From Streptomyces lichenis (GTDB lineage Bacteria; Actinomycetota; Actinomycetes; Streptomycetales; Streptomycetaceae), in assembly GCF_023218175.1 (NCBI RefSeq), contig NZ_JALPTH010000003.1, forward strand, positions 186,001-250,000: a stretch of DNA of 64,000 nucleotides, given 5' to 3'. Positions within the stretch are counted from its first letter, which is position 1. Each line of letters starts with the position of its first letter. The position numbers were made by a program, and so were the translations under genes. Positions 1-9,069 of the stretch are shown piece by piece. The notes under the pieces were generated by a model that was given only the letters and a program-made list of their open reading frames with translations, ran no database searches and was not told where the DNA came from.

Positions 1-948
1 GCGGTGGAGCGGCTGCGGGAGCTGGCCCCGCACGCGGCGGCCGGGATGGGGCGGGCCGCCGAGGCGTACTGGCAGCGTGCCTGGCGGGAGGACGCCTCGG
101 CGGCGGCGTTCGACGCGGTGGCGCTGACCGCCTCCCCGCTGGAGCGGTCGGCCGCGCTGACCCGGGTGGGTGAGCTGGCCTTCGAGCGCGGCGAACCGGC
201 GGACGCGCTGGGCGCGTACGACGAGGCACTGCGGGCCGCCCCGAAGGCGGAGGCCACCGGGCGGGCCGCCGCACTGGCGGGGCGGGCCCGGGCGCTGGCC
301 GCGCTCGGCCGGGGCGAGGAGGCGCTGCGCGGGTACGCGGCGGCGCTTCAGGCCCGTCCGCTGCCCGGGTACGCCCTGGCGGCGGCCGAGGCGGCGGAGG
401 CCCTGGGTGATCAGGAGGCGGCCCGGGAGTACGGGGAGCTGCTGCGGGCGAAGGTGGCGGAACGGGCCGCCCACGGGGTGGACGGGGCACTGGTCCTGGC
501 CCGCTGGCAGGCCGACCACGGAGGTGCGGAGGAGGCGGTGGAGGCGCTGATGGAACGCTGGTGGGTGCGGCGGCACCGTTCACCGCAGGTCGCCGACGCG
601 CTGGGCTGGGCGCTGCTGCGGGCGGACCGGGCGCGGGACGCCCTGCCGTACGCCCGGCGGGCGCATGAGCAGGGCCCGCGCAACGCGCTGCCGGTGTACC
701 ACCGGGGCATGATCGAGCAGGCGCTGGGCCTCGCGGGCCCGGCCCGCCGCCATCTGACCGAGGCGCTGCGGATCAACCCGTCCTTCTCGCCTCTGGGCGC
801 CCCGGCGGCCCGGCAGGCCCTGGAGGAGCTGGGCGAACCGGCCGAGGGCGGCCCGAAGGACGTGTACGGATCAGAGGTGCCGCAGAGCCCCGGCGTCCCG
901 AAGGCCAAGCCGAAAGGCCCCCGGCCCGCGAAGAAGGCCAGGGAGTAG
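1..948 (+). CDS. TPR-repeat protein, 5'-truncated by window edge
   Basis: The frame is open to the left edge and stops with TAG at 946-948, so only the C-terminal ~315 residues are present; the GTG at position 4 need not be the start. The visible part is Ala/Leu/Arg-rich helical repeat sequence with TPR-like spacing, for example the runs beginning ALTRVGELAFERGEPADALG and AALAGRARALAALGRGEEAL. The last ~45 residues are a basic, Pro/Lys-rich tail. TPR proteins are protein-interaction scaffolds; nothing here identifies the partner. It converges on hppD with a shared hairpin terminator between them. Confidence 0.75.
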   Translation, partial: AVERLRELAPHAAAGMGRAAEAYWQRAWREDASAAAFDAVALTASPLERSAALTRVGELAFERGEPADALGAYDEALRAAPKAEATGRAAALAGRARALAALGRGEEALRGYAAALQARPLPGYALAAAEAAEALGDQEAAREYGELLRAKVAERAAHGVDGALVLARWQADHGGAEEAVEALMERWWVRRHRSPQVADALGWALLRADRARDALPYARRAHEQGPRNALPVYHRGMIEQALGLAGPARRHLTEALRINPSFSPLGAPAARQALEELGEPAEGGPKDVYGSEVPQSPGVPKAKPKGPRPAKKARE

Positions 949-1037
949 CAGGGGGCGGGCGTCCCGGCACGGCGGAGGGGTGGCCGCGCCCCCCGTGCGG
1001 CCGCGGCCACCCCGTCGGTTCCCCGCCTCGTACACGC

Positions 1038-1077
1038 GTCCGGCGGGTGCGCACGTCATTGGGCGCACCCGCCGGAC
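1038..1077. terminator. Bidirectional hairpin terminator between TPR gene and hppD
   Basis: There is a perfect 15-bp inverted repeat (arms 1038-1052 and 1063-1077) with a 10-nt loop. It lies between two convergent genes, so it can serve both. There is no clear U-tract, which is usual for Streptomyces terminators. Confidence 0.75.
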
Positions 1078-1099
1078 GGTGGATCCCCTGGGGGGGAGA

Positions 1100-2299
<1,200 letters not shown>

Positions 2300-2324
2300 T
2301 CAATGTGCACAGTCGGGAGGCACC

Positions 2325-2834
2325 ATGGGCGCACTTTCCGTACACGATGACCACCGGGAGACGGACATGGCGATCGATCATCTGGACGGCCGGCTCATCG
2401 TGCTGCTGGCCCGTGAACCGCGTATCGGCGTCCTGGAAGCCTCCCGGCGGCTGGGCGTGGCGCGCGGCACGGTGCAGGCGCGGCTGGACCGGCTCCAGTC
2501 GCAGGGCGTGATCCGCGGATTCGGCCCGGACGTGGACCCGGCGGCGCTCGGCTATCCGGTGACCGCCTTCGCCACGCTGGAGATCAAGCAGGGCCAGGGC
2601 GCGGACATCCGCGAGCACCTGGCCGGCGTCCCGGAGGTGCTGGAGCTGCACACCACGACCGGCACCGGGGACATGCTCTGCCGGCTGGTCGCCCGCTCCA
2701 ACGCGGATCTCCAGCGGGTGATCGACAAGGTGGTGGGCTTCGCCGGGATCGTGCGGGCGTCCACCGCGATCGTGATGGAGAACGCGGTGCCGCTGCGGAT
2801 CATCCCGCTGGTCGAGCAGGCTTCGGGCGAGTAG
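2325..2834 (+). CDS. Lrp/AsnC family transcriptional regulator
   Basis: A 169-residue regulator. The N-terminal winged HTH (about residues 15-65, with LDGRLIVLLAREPRIGVLEA and RLGVARGTVQARLDRLQSQG) is followed by a C-terminal RAM/AsnC ligand-binding domain (YPVTAFATLEIKQGQ, then the GTGDMLCRLVARSNADLQ motif). The start chosen is the ATG at 2325 with GGGAGG just upstream; an in-frame ATG at 2367 (156 residues), also preceded by a purine-rich site, begins nearer the HTH and is equally possible. Divergent placement suggests that it senses an aromatic amino acid or a catabolite and controls hppD. That role is inferred from position only. Confidence 0.9.
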   Translation: MGALSVHDDHRETDMAIDHLDGRLIVLLAREPRIGVLEASRRLGVARGTVQARLDRLQSQGVIRGFGPDVDPAALGYPVTAFATLEIKQGQGADIREHLAGVPEVLELHTTTGTGDMLCRLVARSNADLQRVIDKVVGFAGIVRASTAIVMENAVPLRIIPLVEQASGE

Positions 2835-2844
2835 GCCGCGGGTG

Positions 2845-2866
2845 GGTGGCGGCCGGGGGCGCCACC
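2845..2866. terminator. Small hairpin between convergent genes
   Basis: A 7-bp GC stem (GGTGGCG/CGCCACC) with an 8-nt G-rich loop sits between the stop of the Lrp gene (2834) and the stop of the protease gene (2894). A modest terminator is plausible. Confidence 0.45.
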
Positions 2867-2893
2867 GTGCCGGGTACGGCCCCCTCCGCCCCG

Positions 2894-3709
2894 TCAGCAG
2901 CTCGGGACCGCCTTGCCGTGGGCCAGGTCCGTCAGGGAGTTCACCGCGTGGGCGACCGAGTCGACCGGGATGAGGCGCATCCCGGCGGGCAGTTCGGCCT
3001 CGGCCTCGCCGCACTCGGCCTGGGGGACGAGGAAGACCGTGGCGCCGTCGCGGTGGGCGGCCTGGGTCTTGAGCGAGACCCCGCCGACCGGGCCGACCTC
3101 GCCGTTCTCGTCGACCGTCCCGGTGCCGGCGATGGTGCGGCCACCGGTGAGGTCGCCGCCCGAGCCATCGCCGCGGATCTTGTCCACGATGCCGAGGGCG
3201 AAAAACAGCCCGGCGCTCGGGCCGCCGACGTCGGCGAGCCGGAGGTCGACCTTGATCCGGTCCGGGTCCTCGGGCGGCTGCTCGGAGTCCTTCAGATAGC
3301 CGAGGGCGGCGCTGACGGCACTGTTCTGGGACTGGGCCATCTGACCGAGGTTGCGCTTCTCGATCTCCTTGACCGTCTGCCCGGGCGGGTAGACCGAGGC
3401 CTTGGGCAGGACGGCCCGGTCGGTGCGGAACCAGCCGTCCACCACGTCCCCGAGGTCCACGTCCGCGTCGGGCCCGGTGGCCAGGATGGTGGTCATCAGC
3501 AGCTTGCCGCCGGTGCGGCGCACCGGGGTGCCGGAGACGGTGATCACCGGCTCCCCCTGGTGCTCCCCGAGCACATCGCTGGTCGAACCGGGCTGCGCCA
3601 CCGTGTAGGGCAGCGGTGCCGTCCCGGCGACGGCGAGCAGCGCCGCGACGGGCAGGGCGCACAGGGCGAGCGCGCGGGAGCGGGGCAGGCGGGAGAACCA
3701 GGAGGACAC
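2894..3709 (-). CDS. Membrane-anchored S16 (Lon-type) serine protease, YlbL-like
   Basis: A 271-residue protein starting with GTG. Residues ~11-30 form an uncleaved signal anchor, so the rest lies outside the membrane. The C-terminal half is a Lon-type proteolytic domain: Ser165 in GGPSAGLFFALG and Lys214 in GGVSLKTQAAH match the Ser-Lys dyad. The actinobacterial YlbL proteins I know also carry a PDZ domain; between the anchor and the protease domain here I see only ~110 residues with no clear PDZ. The Ser/Lys pair suggests an active enzyme. Substrate unknown. It converges on the Lrp gene and lies downstream of a co-directional IclR gene. Confidence 0.85.
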   Translation of the reverse strand: MSSWFSRLPRSRALALCALPVAALLAVAGTAPLPYTVAQPGSTSDVLGEHQGEPVITVSGTPVRRTGGKLLMTTILATGPDADVDLGDVVDGWFRTDRAVLPKASVYPPGQTVKEIEKRNLGQMAQSQNSAVSAALGYLKDSEQPPEDPDRIKVDLRLADVGGPSAGLFFALGIVDKIRGDGSGGDLTGGRTIAGTGTVDENGEVGPVGGVSLKTQAAHRDGATVFLVPQAECGEAEAELPAGMRLIPVDSVAHAVNSLTDLAHGKAVPSC

Positions 3710-3793
3710 GGGGTCAATCTACCGACCGCGGGGGCGGGGCGGGGACGGTGCCCGGCACCGTGGGCCGGAAGCCGGTCCGGTCCGATCCGGCGG

Positions 3794-4435
3794 TCAGCGC
3801 AGGGCGTCGGCGACCTCGCGGGCGGCGTCCATGACCCGGGGGCCGACGCGCTCGGGTACGGCGTCGGCGAGCATCACCACGCCGACGCTGCCCTCGACCC
3901 CGGTGACCCCGAGCAGCGGGGCGGCGGCGCCGCTCGCGCCGGCCTCCAGTTCGCCGTGGGTGAGGGTGTAGCCGGGGTCGTCGGGGAGGGCCTGGCGGGC
4001 GGCGAGGATGGCCCGCCCGGCGGCCCCGCGGTCCAGCGGGTGGCGGAAGCCGGCCCGGTAGGCCACGTGGTAGTCGGTCCAGGTCGGCTCGACCACCGCG
4101 ACGGCGAGGGCGTCGGCCCCGTCGACCAGGGTGAGGTGCGCGGTGGCCCCTATGTCCTCGGCGAGGGCGCGCAGCGCGGGCAGCGCGGCCTCCCGGACCA
4201 GCGGGTGCACCTGGCGGCCCAGGCGCAGCACCCCGAGGCCGACCCTGGCGCGGCCGCCGAGGTCGCGGCGGACCAGGGCGTGCTGCTCCAGGGTGGCGAG
4301 CAGCCGGTAGACGACGGTCCGGTTGACCCCGAGCCGGTTGGACAACTCGGTGACGGTCAGCCCGTGGTCGGTGTCGGCGAGCAGCTTGAGGACACGCAGT
4401 CCCCGGTCGAGCGTCTGGGAGGTCTCCGCGGTCAC
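3794..4435 (-). CDS. IclR family transcriptional regulator
   Basis: A 213-residue protein. The N-terminal winged HTH (about residues 5-60: LDRGLRVLKLLAD..GLTVTELSNRLGVNRTVVYRLLATLEQ) is followed by a GAF-like IclR effector domain (PALRALAEDIGATAHLTLVDG and later RAGFRHPLDRGAAGRAILA). I chose the GTG at 4435, which has a GAGAGGG ribosome site a few bases upstream and gives the usual IclR N-terminus. The frame stays open further upstream with no family similarity. The adjacent genes show no obvious catabolic target, so the regulon is unknown. Confidence 0.92.
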   Translation of the reverse strand: MTAETSQTLDRGLRVLKLLADTDHGLTVTELSNRLGVNRTVVYRLLATLEQHALVRRDLGGRARVGLGVLRLGRQVHPLVREAALPALRALAEDIGATAHLTLVDGADALAVAVVEPTWTDYHVAYRAGFRHPLDRGAAGRAILAARQALPDDPGYTLTHGELEAGASGAAAPLLGVTGVEGSVGVVMLADAVPERVGPRVMDAAREVADALR

Positions 4436-4718
4436 GACGCCCTCTCTTCGGGTGAGTGGCGGCGGACACTCCCCCGGTGCGCCGGCACGGCTGCCGGCGA
4501 TCCGGGAGCGGCACCGGTCCCATCGGCGACGCACGGAGAGGCCGCCGGCAGGCCATGGCGCACCGGCTGCGCTCCGCGGCGGCGCTGCCACGGGGCGTTT
4601 CTTTGCGATTGGCGGGAATGTAGCGAGCCACTCCGCTCAGCGGAAGACCTCGTCCAGAATCCGGGCGCGAACGCCCGGACCCGACCGTTTCGTACCCCTC
4701 ACCGATCACCCTCGCGCG

Positions 4719-6536
4719 TCAGCGCATACGGGTGGCCCACTCCTGCACCTTCTTGATCCGCTCGCGGATCTGCCCGGCGGTGGCCTCGGCGCTGGGCGGG
4801 CCGCCGCAGACCCGGCGCAGCTCGGTGTGGATCACGCCGTGCGGCTTGCCGGACTGGTGGACGTAGGCGCTGACCATGGTGTTCAGCTGCTTGCGCAGTT
4901 CGAGGAGTTCCTTGTGGGAGACCACCGGGCGCCGTTCGGCGGGCAGTTCGAGCAGGTCGGCGTCCTCGGCGGGCTTCTGCCGGCTGTGCGCGATCTGCCG
5001 GGCCTGGCGCTTCTGCAGCAGCAGGTTCACCTGGTCCGGTTCGAGCAGGCCGGGGATGCCGAGGTAGTCCTGCTCCTCCTCGCTGCCGGGGTGGGCCTGC
5101 ATACCGAACTCGGCGCCGTCGTAGAGGACCCGGTCGAAGACCGCGTCGGACTCCAGCGCCTCGAAGGGCAGCGCGTCCTGCTCGCCGGTGTCCTCGTCCT
5201 CCTGCTTGTTGGCCTCCTCCATCTCCTTCTCGGACTCGGCGTACGGGTCCTCCTCGCCCTCCTTCCTCGGCTTGTCGAGGGCGTGGTCCCGTTCCACCTC
5301 CATCTCGTTGGCGAAGGTGAGCAGGTTGGGGATGGTGGGGAGGAAGACGGAGGCGGTCTCGCCCCGGCGGCGGGAGCGCACGAAGCGGCCCACGGCCTGG
5401 GCGAAGAAGAGCGGGGTGGAGATGGTGGTGGCGTAGACGCCGACGGCGAGGCGGGGGACGTCCACGCCCTCGGACACCATCCGGACCGCCACCATCCAGC
5501 GGTCGTCGCCCTCGCTGAACTCGTCGATCCGCTTGGAGGCGCCGGCGTCGTCGGAGAGCACCACGGTGGCCCTGGAACCGGTGATCTCGCGGATCAGCTT
5601 GGCGTAGGCGCGGGCCGAGTCCTGGTCGGAGGCGATGACCAGGCCGCCGGCGTCCGGGATGGCCTTCCTGACCTCGGTGAGCCGGGTGTCGGCGGCGCGC
5701 AGCACCTTGGGCATCCAGTCGCCGCGCGGGTCCAGCGCGGTGCGCCAGGCCTGGGAGACGGCGTCCTTGGTCATCGGCTCGCCGAGCCGGGCGGCGACCT
5801 CGTCGCCGGCCTTGGTGCGCCAGCGCATGTTGCCGCTGTAGCTGAGGAAGATCACCGGGCGGACGACGCCGTCGCCCAGCGCGTTGCCGTAGCCGTAGGT
5901 GTAGTCGGCGGACGAGCGCCGGATGCCGTCGTTGCCCTCCTCGTAGGTGACGAAGGGGATGGGGTTGGTGTCCGAGCGGAACGGGGTGCCGGTGAGCGCG
6001 AGGCGGCGGGTGGCCGGCTCGAACGCCTCCAGGCAGGCCTCGCCCCAGGACTTGGAGTCACCGGCGTGGTGGATCTCGTCCAGGATGACCAGGGTCTTGC
6101 GCTGCTCGCTGCGGTTGCGGTGCAGCATGGGGCGCACGCCGACACCCGCGTAGGTGATCGCGACGCCGTGGTACTCCTTGCTGAGCGGGCCCGCGCTGTA
6201 GTCCGGGTCCAGCTTGATCCCTATCCGCGCGGCGGCGGCGGCCCACTGCTTCTTCAGGTGCTCGGTGGGCGCGACCACGGTGACCTGCTGCACCACGTGG
6301 TGGTGGAGCAGCCAGGAGGCCAGCGTCAGCGCGAAGGTGGTCTTCCCGGCGCCGGGGGTGGCCACCGCGAGGAAGTCGCGGGGCTGCTCCTGGAGGTAGC
6401 GGTCCATGGCGCCCTGCTGCCAGGCACGGAGCTTGCTGGCGGTGCCCCAGGGGGCGCGGCCGGGGAAGGCGGGCGAGAGGTGGTGGGAGGCGGTGGCGGT
6501 GGTGGTCACGGTCTGACGGCGCTGCCCCTCGGTCAC
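4719..6536 (-). CDS. Superfamily II DEAD/DEAH-type helicase
   Basis: A 605-residue ATP-dependent helicase. Motif I is TPGAGKTTFAL (about residues 60-70), motif II is LVILDEIHH, motif III is LALTGTPFRSD, and motifs V-VI appear in SEGVDVPRLAVGVYAT and AQAVGRFVRSRRRG. Residues ~400-470 are an unusually acidic, Glu/Asp/Lys-rich linker, followed by a C-terminal domain ending in QIRERIKKVQEWATRMR. This resembles the Streptomyces helicases usually annotated as DNA-repair-like SF2 proteins. ATG start at 6536; a GTG ten codons in (VTTTATAS) is an alternative. Substrate not known. Confidence 0.9.
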   Translation of the reverse strand: MTEGQRRQTVTTTATASHHLSPAFPGRAPWGTASKLRAWQQGAMDRYLQEQPRDFLAVATPGAGKTTFALTLASWLLHHHVVQQVTVVAPTEHLKKQWAAAAARIGIKLDPDYSAGPLSKEYHGVAITYAGVGVRPMLHRNRSEQRKTLVILDEIHHAGDSKSWGEACLEAFEPATRRLALTGTPFRSDTNPIPFVTYEEGNDGIRRSSADYTYGYGNALGDGVVRPVIFLSYSGNMRWRTKAGDEVAARLGEPMTKDAVSQAWRTALDPRGDWMPKVLRAADTRLTEVRKAIPDAGGLVIASDQDSARAYAKLIREITGSRATVVLSDDAGASKRIDEFSEGDDRWMVAVRMVSEGVDVPRLAVGVYATTISTPLFFAQAVGRFVRSRRRGETASVFLPTIPNLLTFANEMEVERDHALDKPRKEGEEDPYAESEKEMEEANKQEDEDTGEQDALPFEALESDAVFDRVLYDGAEFGMQAHPGSEEEQDYLGIPGLLEPDQVNLLLQKRQARQIAHSRQKPAEDADLLELPAERRPVVSHKELLELRKQLNTMVSAYVHQSGKPHGVIHTELRRVCGGPPSAEATAGQIRERIKKVQEWATRMR

Positions 6537-6631
6537 GGCGTTACGTACGACAACCGGGCCACCCTACCGGTGGCCCGCCCGCCGCTCGGGCTCACGCCGC
6601 GAAGGGGCGGGCGGATGGGAGATGGGTCACA

Positions 6632-6656
6632 GGGCGGGGGCTACGGGCCCCCGCCC
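6632..6656 (-). terminator. Terminator of the toxin-antitoxin operon
   Basis: A perfect 10-bp GC-only stem (6632-6641 with 6647-6656) and a 5-nt loop lie 16 bp past the stop codon of the doc gene. Confidence 0.65.
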
Positions 6657-6671
6657 CGCCTCGCCCACTCG

Positions 6672-7046
6672 TCAGTTGGCCGCGAACCGGGGCAGCTGGG
6701 TGGCGATCTTGGGCACGTCCAGTTGCCCCTGGGCCACGTCCAGCACGAACTGCTCGGCCTCGTCCACGCTGAACGCGGCGTCGAGGGTATGGCCGTTCAT
6801 CTGCAGGAAGACCCAGGTCGAGTACCAGGCCAGCCGCTTGTTGCCGTCGACCATGGCGTGGTTCCGTGCCACCGACTCCATCAGGGCGGCCGCCTTCTGC
6901 CGGATGTCCGGGTGGGCGTCCTGGCCGAACACGCTGGACTGGGGCCGGGCGAGCGCGGAGTCGAGCAGCCCGTAGTCGCGCACCTCGGCCTGCCCGAGCC
7001 GTTCGGCCAGCTTGAGCAGCTCGGGCAGGGTCAGGTAGTGCGTCAC
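6672..7046 (-). CDS. doc: Doc-type Fic-family toxin
   Basis: A 124-residue Fic/Doc fold protein. The signature HAMVDGNKR (residues 63-71) matches the HxFx(D/G)xNKR motif of death-on-curing toxins, which phosphorylate elongation factor Tu and halt translation. The N-terminus THYLTLPELLKLAERLG and the DYGLLDSALARP segment are typical of Doc. It overlaps the upstream antitoxin by ATGA at 7043-7046, so the two are translationally coupled. In Doc the usual Phe of the motif is often retained; Met here is a conservative change. I expect an active toxin held by its partner. Confidence 0.93.
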   Translation of the reverse strand: MTHYLTLPELLKLAERLGQAEVRDYGLLDSALARPQSSVFGQDAHPDIRQKAAALMESVARNHAMVDGNKRLAWYSTWVFLQMNGHTLDAAFSVDEAEQFVLDVAQGQLDVPKIATQLPRFAAN

Positions 7047-7240
7047 GCCAGCCTCCGGTTCAGCTCCTCGCTGACCCTGAGCACATGATCCGCCGCCTCG
7101 TTGAACAGGCGGGAATGCTCGTTGATGGCGCGCATGACGGCGTCGTGGGCGAACGCCTGCATGCTGCGGCCCTCCGCCTCCGCGCGCTCTCGCAGGGCGT
7201 CGAGCTCTTCCTCGGTGAACCTCACGTTCAGACCAGCCAT
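7043..7240 (-). CDS. Antitoxin of the Doc pair, ribbon-helix-helix-like
   Basis: A 65-residue protein upstream of doc with a four-base stop/start overlap. The N-terminus MAGLNVRFTEEELDALRERA followed by a basic/acidic helix and MQAFAHDAVMRAI resembles a ribbon-helix-helix DNA-binding antitoxin. The remaining ~25 residues probably wrap the toxin. The reading frame continues far upstream through the MFS gene on the same strand, but only this short start at 7240 makes sense. An inverted repeat just upstream is a likely operator for autoregulation. Confidence 0.88.
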   Translation of the reverse strand: MAGLNVRFTEEELDALRERAEAEGRSMQAFAHDAVMRAINEHSRLFNEAADHVLRVSEELNRRLA

Positions 7241-7248
7241 GACCTCAC

Positions 7249-7270
7249 GGTACTGCGTGGTACCACACGG
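7249..7270. promoter_or_regulatory. Candidate toxin-antitoxin operator
   Basis: Within 30 bp of the antitoxin start lie the repeat GGTAC-N6-GTACC (7249-7264) and an overlapping perfect palindrome GTGGTACCAC (7257-7266). Nested dyads at this position are typical of antitoxin operators. Confidence 0.5.
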
Positions 7271-7272
7271 TG

Positions 7273-8724
7273 TCACCGCCCGGAGGGCGTGCGCAGCCGC
7301 GTCGCCACCCAGCTTCCCACCAGGGCGACCGCCGCCATGGGGAGGAAGACCGCGGCGAAGGCGGCCGGGTGGGAGGCGGAGGCGGCGGCGGTGGCCGAGG
7401 GGTGGGCGTCGGCGAGGAGGCGGCCGCCGAGGGCGGCGAAGGCGGCGCCGCCGACGGTGAGGAGGAGGACGTTGGACAGGCCGTCGGAGATCTGGAGCGC
7501 GGCCGAGTTGGTGCCCGCCTCGTGCGGCGCGGACAGCTTCAGCAGCAGCACGCTGGTGGAGGCGATCACCAGGCCCATGCCGAGGCAGCCGAAGCCCCAG
7601 GCCACCGCGACGGTCCAGACCGGGACGGAGGGGATCAGCACACTGGGGGCGGCGAGGATCGCGGCGGCGACCAGCAGCATGCCGAGGACGACCAGCCGCT
7701 CCCGGTACGGCTCCACCCGGGGCCGGGACTGGAGCCAGGATCCGAACGCCCAGGTGACGCCGCCCACCGCCAGGGAGAGCCCGGCCGTGGTGGGGCTCAG
7801 CCCGCGCTGGGTGACCAGCATCAGGGGGATGAAGGACTCGGCGGCGATGAAGGAGCCGGCGGCGATGCCGCGCAGCAGGACGACGGAGGGCAGGCCGCGG
7901 GCGACGCGGAAGGTGCCGGCGGGCAGGAGGCCGAGCGCGGCCGGGACGAGCAGCGCGGCGCCCGCGAGGGCGAACAGCGCCGACAGCGGGCGCAGCTCCT
8001 GGCCCGCGTACTGGACCAGCCCGGCGCCCAACGAGATGGCGAGGGCGAGGCGGATGCGGCGCCGGTCGAAGGGGGCCGGGGCGGCGGGGTCGGCCGGACC
8101 GGCGGCGGTGCGCCGGATCGCGGGCAGCGCGAGCGCCAGCGGGAGCACCACCAGGACCGGGATGCCGGCGAACACCCAGCGCCAGCCCAGCCGTTCGGTG
8201 ACCGTCCCGGCGATCAGCGGCCCGACCACCGAGGGCACCACCCAGCTCGCCGCGAACGCCGCCATGATCGCGGGCCGCAGCCGCTCGGCGTAGGCGCGGC
8301 TCACCACCACGTACAGGGCGACGATCACCAGCCCGCCGCCCAGCCCCTGCACCGCCCGGCCGAGGATGAACACCCACATCGCCCCGGCCGTACCGGACAG
8401 CAGCAGCCCCGCCCCGAACGCGCTGATCCCGGTCGCCAGCGGCGCCAGCGGCCCGGAGCGGTCGGACCACTGCCCGGACAGCACCATGGCGAACAGGCTG
8501 GTGGTGAAGTACGCGGAGAAGGCGAACGCGTACAGCGGGATGCCGTCCAGCTCGCGCGCCGCCACCGGCATCGCGGTGCCGACCGCGGTCGCCTCGAAGG
8601 CGATCAGCAGCACCACGGAGACGGTGCCGAGGCTCAGCGCCCGATGGGCCCGGTCCAGCACACTCCCCTCGCCGGTGTCGGGGGGATGGGGAGCGGTGCC
8701 GGGGCGGTGATCGGTTGCGGCCAT
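7273..8724 (-). CDS. MFS transporter, probable multidrug exporter
   Basis: A 483-residue integral membrane protein with about 14 hydrophobic segments. After a ~25-residue hydrophilic N-terminus come TM1 (TVSVVLLIAFEATAVGTAMP), the A-loop motif SGQWSDRSG and the motif RAVQGLGGGLVIVALYVVV, typical of the DHA families of proton-driven drug exporters. A cytoplasmic loop (AAGPADPAAPAPFDRR) separates the halves. Substrate cannot be read from sequence. The ATG at 8724 is the only sensible start. The coding end lies only 33 bp upstream of the antitoxin gene on the same strand. Confidence 0.93.
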   Translation of the reverse strand: MAATDHRPGTAPHPPDTGEGSVLDRAHRALSLGTVSVVLLIAFEATAVGTAMPVAARELDGIPLYAFAFSAYFTTSLFAMVLSGQWSDRSGPLAPLATGISAFGAGLLLSGTAGAMWVFILGRAVQGLGGGLVIVALYVVVSRAYAERLRPAIMAAFAASWVVPSVVGPLIAGTVTERLGWRWVFAGIPVLVVLPLALALPAIRRTAAGPADPAAPAPFDRRRIRLALAISLGAGLVQYAGQELRPLSALFALAGAALLVPAALGLLPAGTFRVARGLPSVVLLRGIAAGSFIAAESFIPLMLVTQRGLSPTTAGLSLAVGGVTWAFGSWLQSRPRVEPYRERLVVLGMLLVAAAILAAPSVLIPSVPVWTVAVAWGFGCLGMGLVIASTSVLLLKLSAPHEAGTNSAALQISDGLSNVLLLTVGGAAFAALGGRLLADAHPSATAAASASHPAAFAAVFLPMAAVALVGSWVATRLRTPSGR

Positions 8725-8919
8725 GACCGTCAGCGTAAGGGCCGCAACGGCGTTCTGCCCCTGTCGGGAGGCGGACGGTGGCTGGTCCCTTGGACGTACG
8801 ACCGGGCGACGGCCGGACCGGCGACCGTGAACGGCGTGTGGCAGTCGTGTTGCGGGCGGGCCGGGGGCGTTGAGGGAGGCCGGGGTGCTGTCCTACGGTC
8901 GTGGAGTCGAGAAGGACAG
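8725..8919. other. Intergenic region before the tRNA
   Basis: This is the promoter region of the divergent MFS gene and the tRNA. No open frame with Streptomyces codon use is visible, and I see no convincing -10/-35 pair. Confidence 0.4.
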
Positions 8920-8991
8920 GACCGTGTGCCCGAGTGGTTCAGGGGCTTGACTGCAACTCAAGTTACACCGGTTCGAATCCGGTCACGGTCT
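8920..8991 (+). tRNA. tRNA-Cys (anticodon GCA)
   Basis: The cloverleaf folds cleanly: acceptor GACCGTG/CACGGTC, a short three-pair D stem CCC/GGG with loop GAGTGGTTCA, anticodon stem CTTGA/TCAAG around the loop CTGCAAC (anticodon GCA at 34-36), a four-base variable region and T arm ACCGG-TTCGAAT-CCGGT. The discriminator is T (U73), as expected for cysteine tRNA. CCA is not encoded. The D arm resembles that of Leu/Ser tRNAs, but the short variable loop and the anticodon support Cys. Confidence 0.88.
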
Positions 8992-9015
8992 CGATGGCAC
9001 AGGGATGGCACAGGG

Positions 9016-9051
9016 AAGGGCGCGGACCCGCGGGAGGGGGTCCGCGCCCTT
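9016..9051. terminator. Terminator between tRNA-Cys and the molybdenum hydroxylase operon
   Basis: A perfect 14-bp stem (AAGGGCGCGGACCC and its complement) with an 8-nt loop ends in a CCCTTTC run on the plus strand. It sits 25 bp past the tRNA and 19 bp past the stop of the convergent operon. Confidence 0.8.
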
Positions 9052-9069
9052 TCGCCGTGCCCCGGACAC

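Noticed and set aside
4615..4650. Further GGGAAT sequences tested as SigR promoters (near 4615, 42575, 44223, 47024)
   Set aside because: None has GTT at the 18-bp position.
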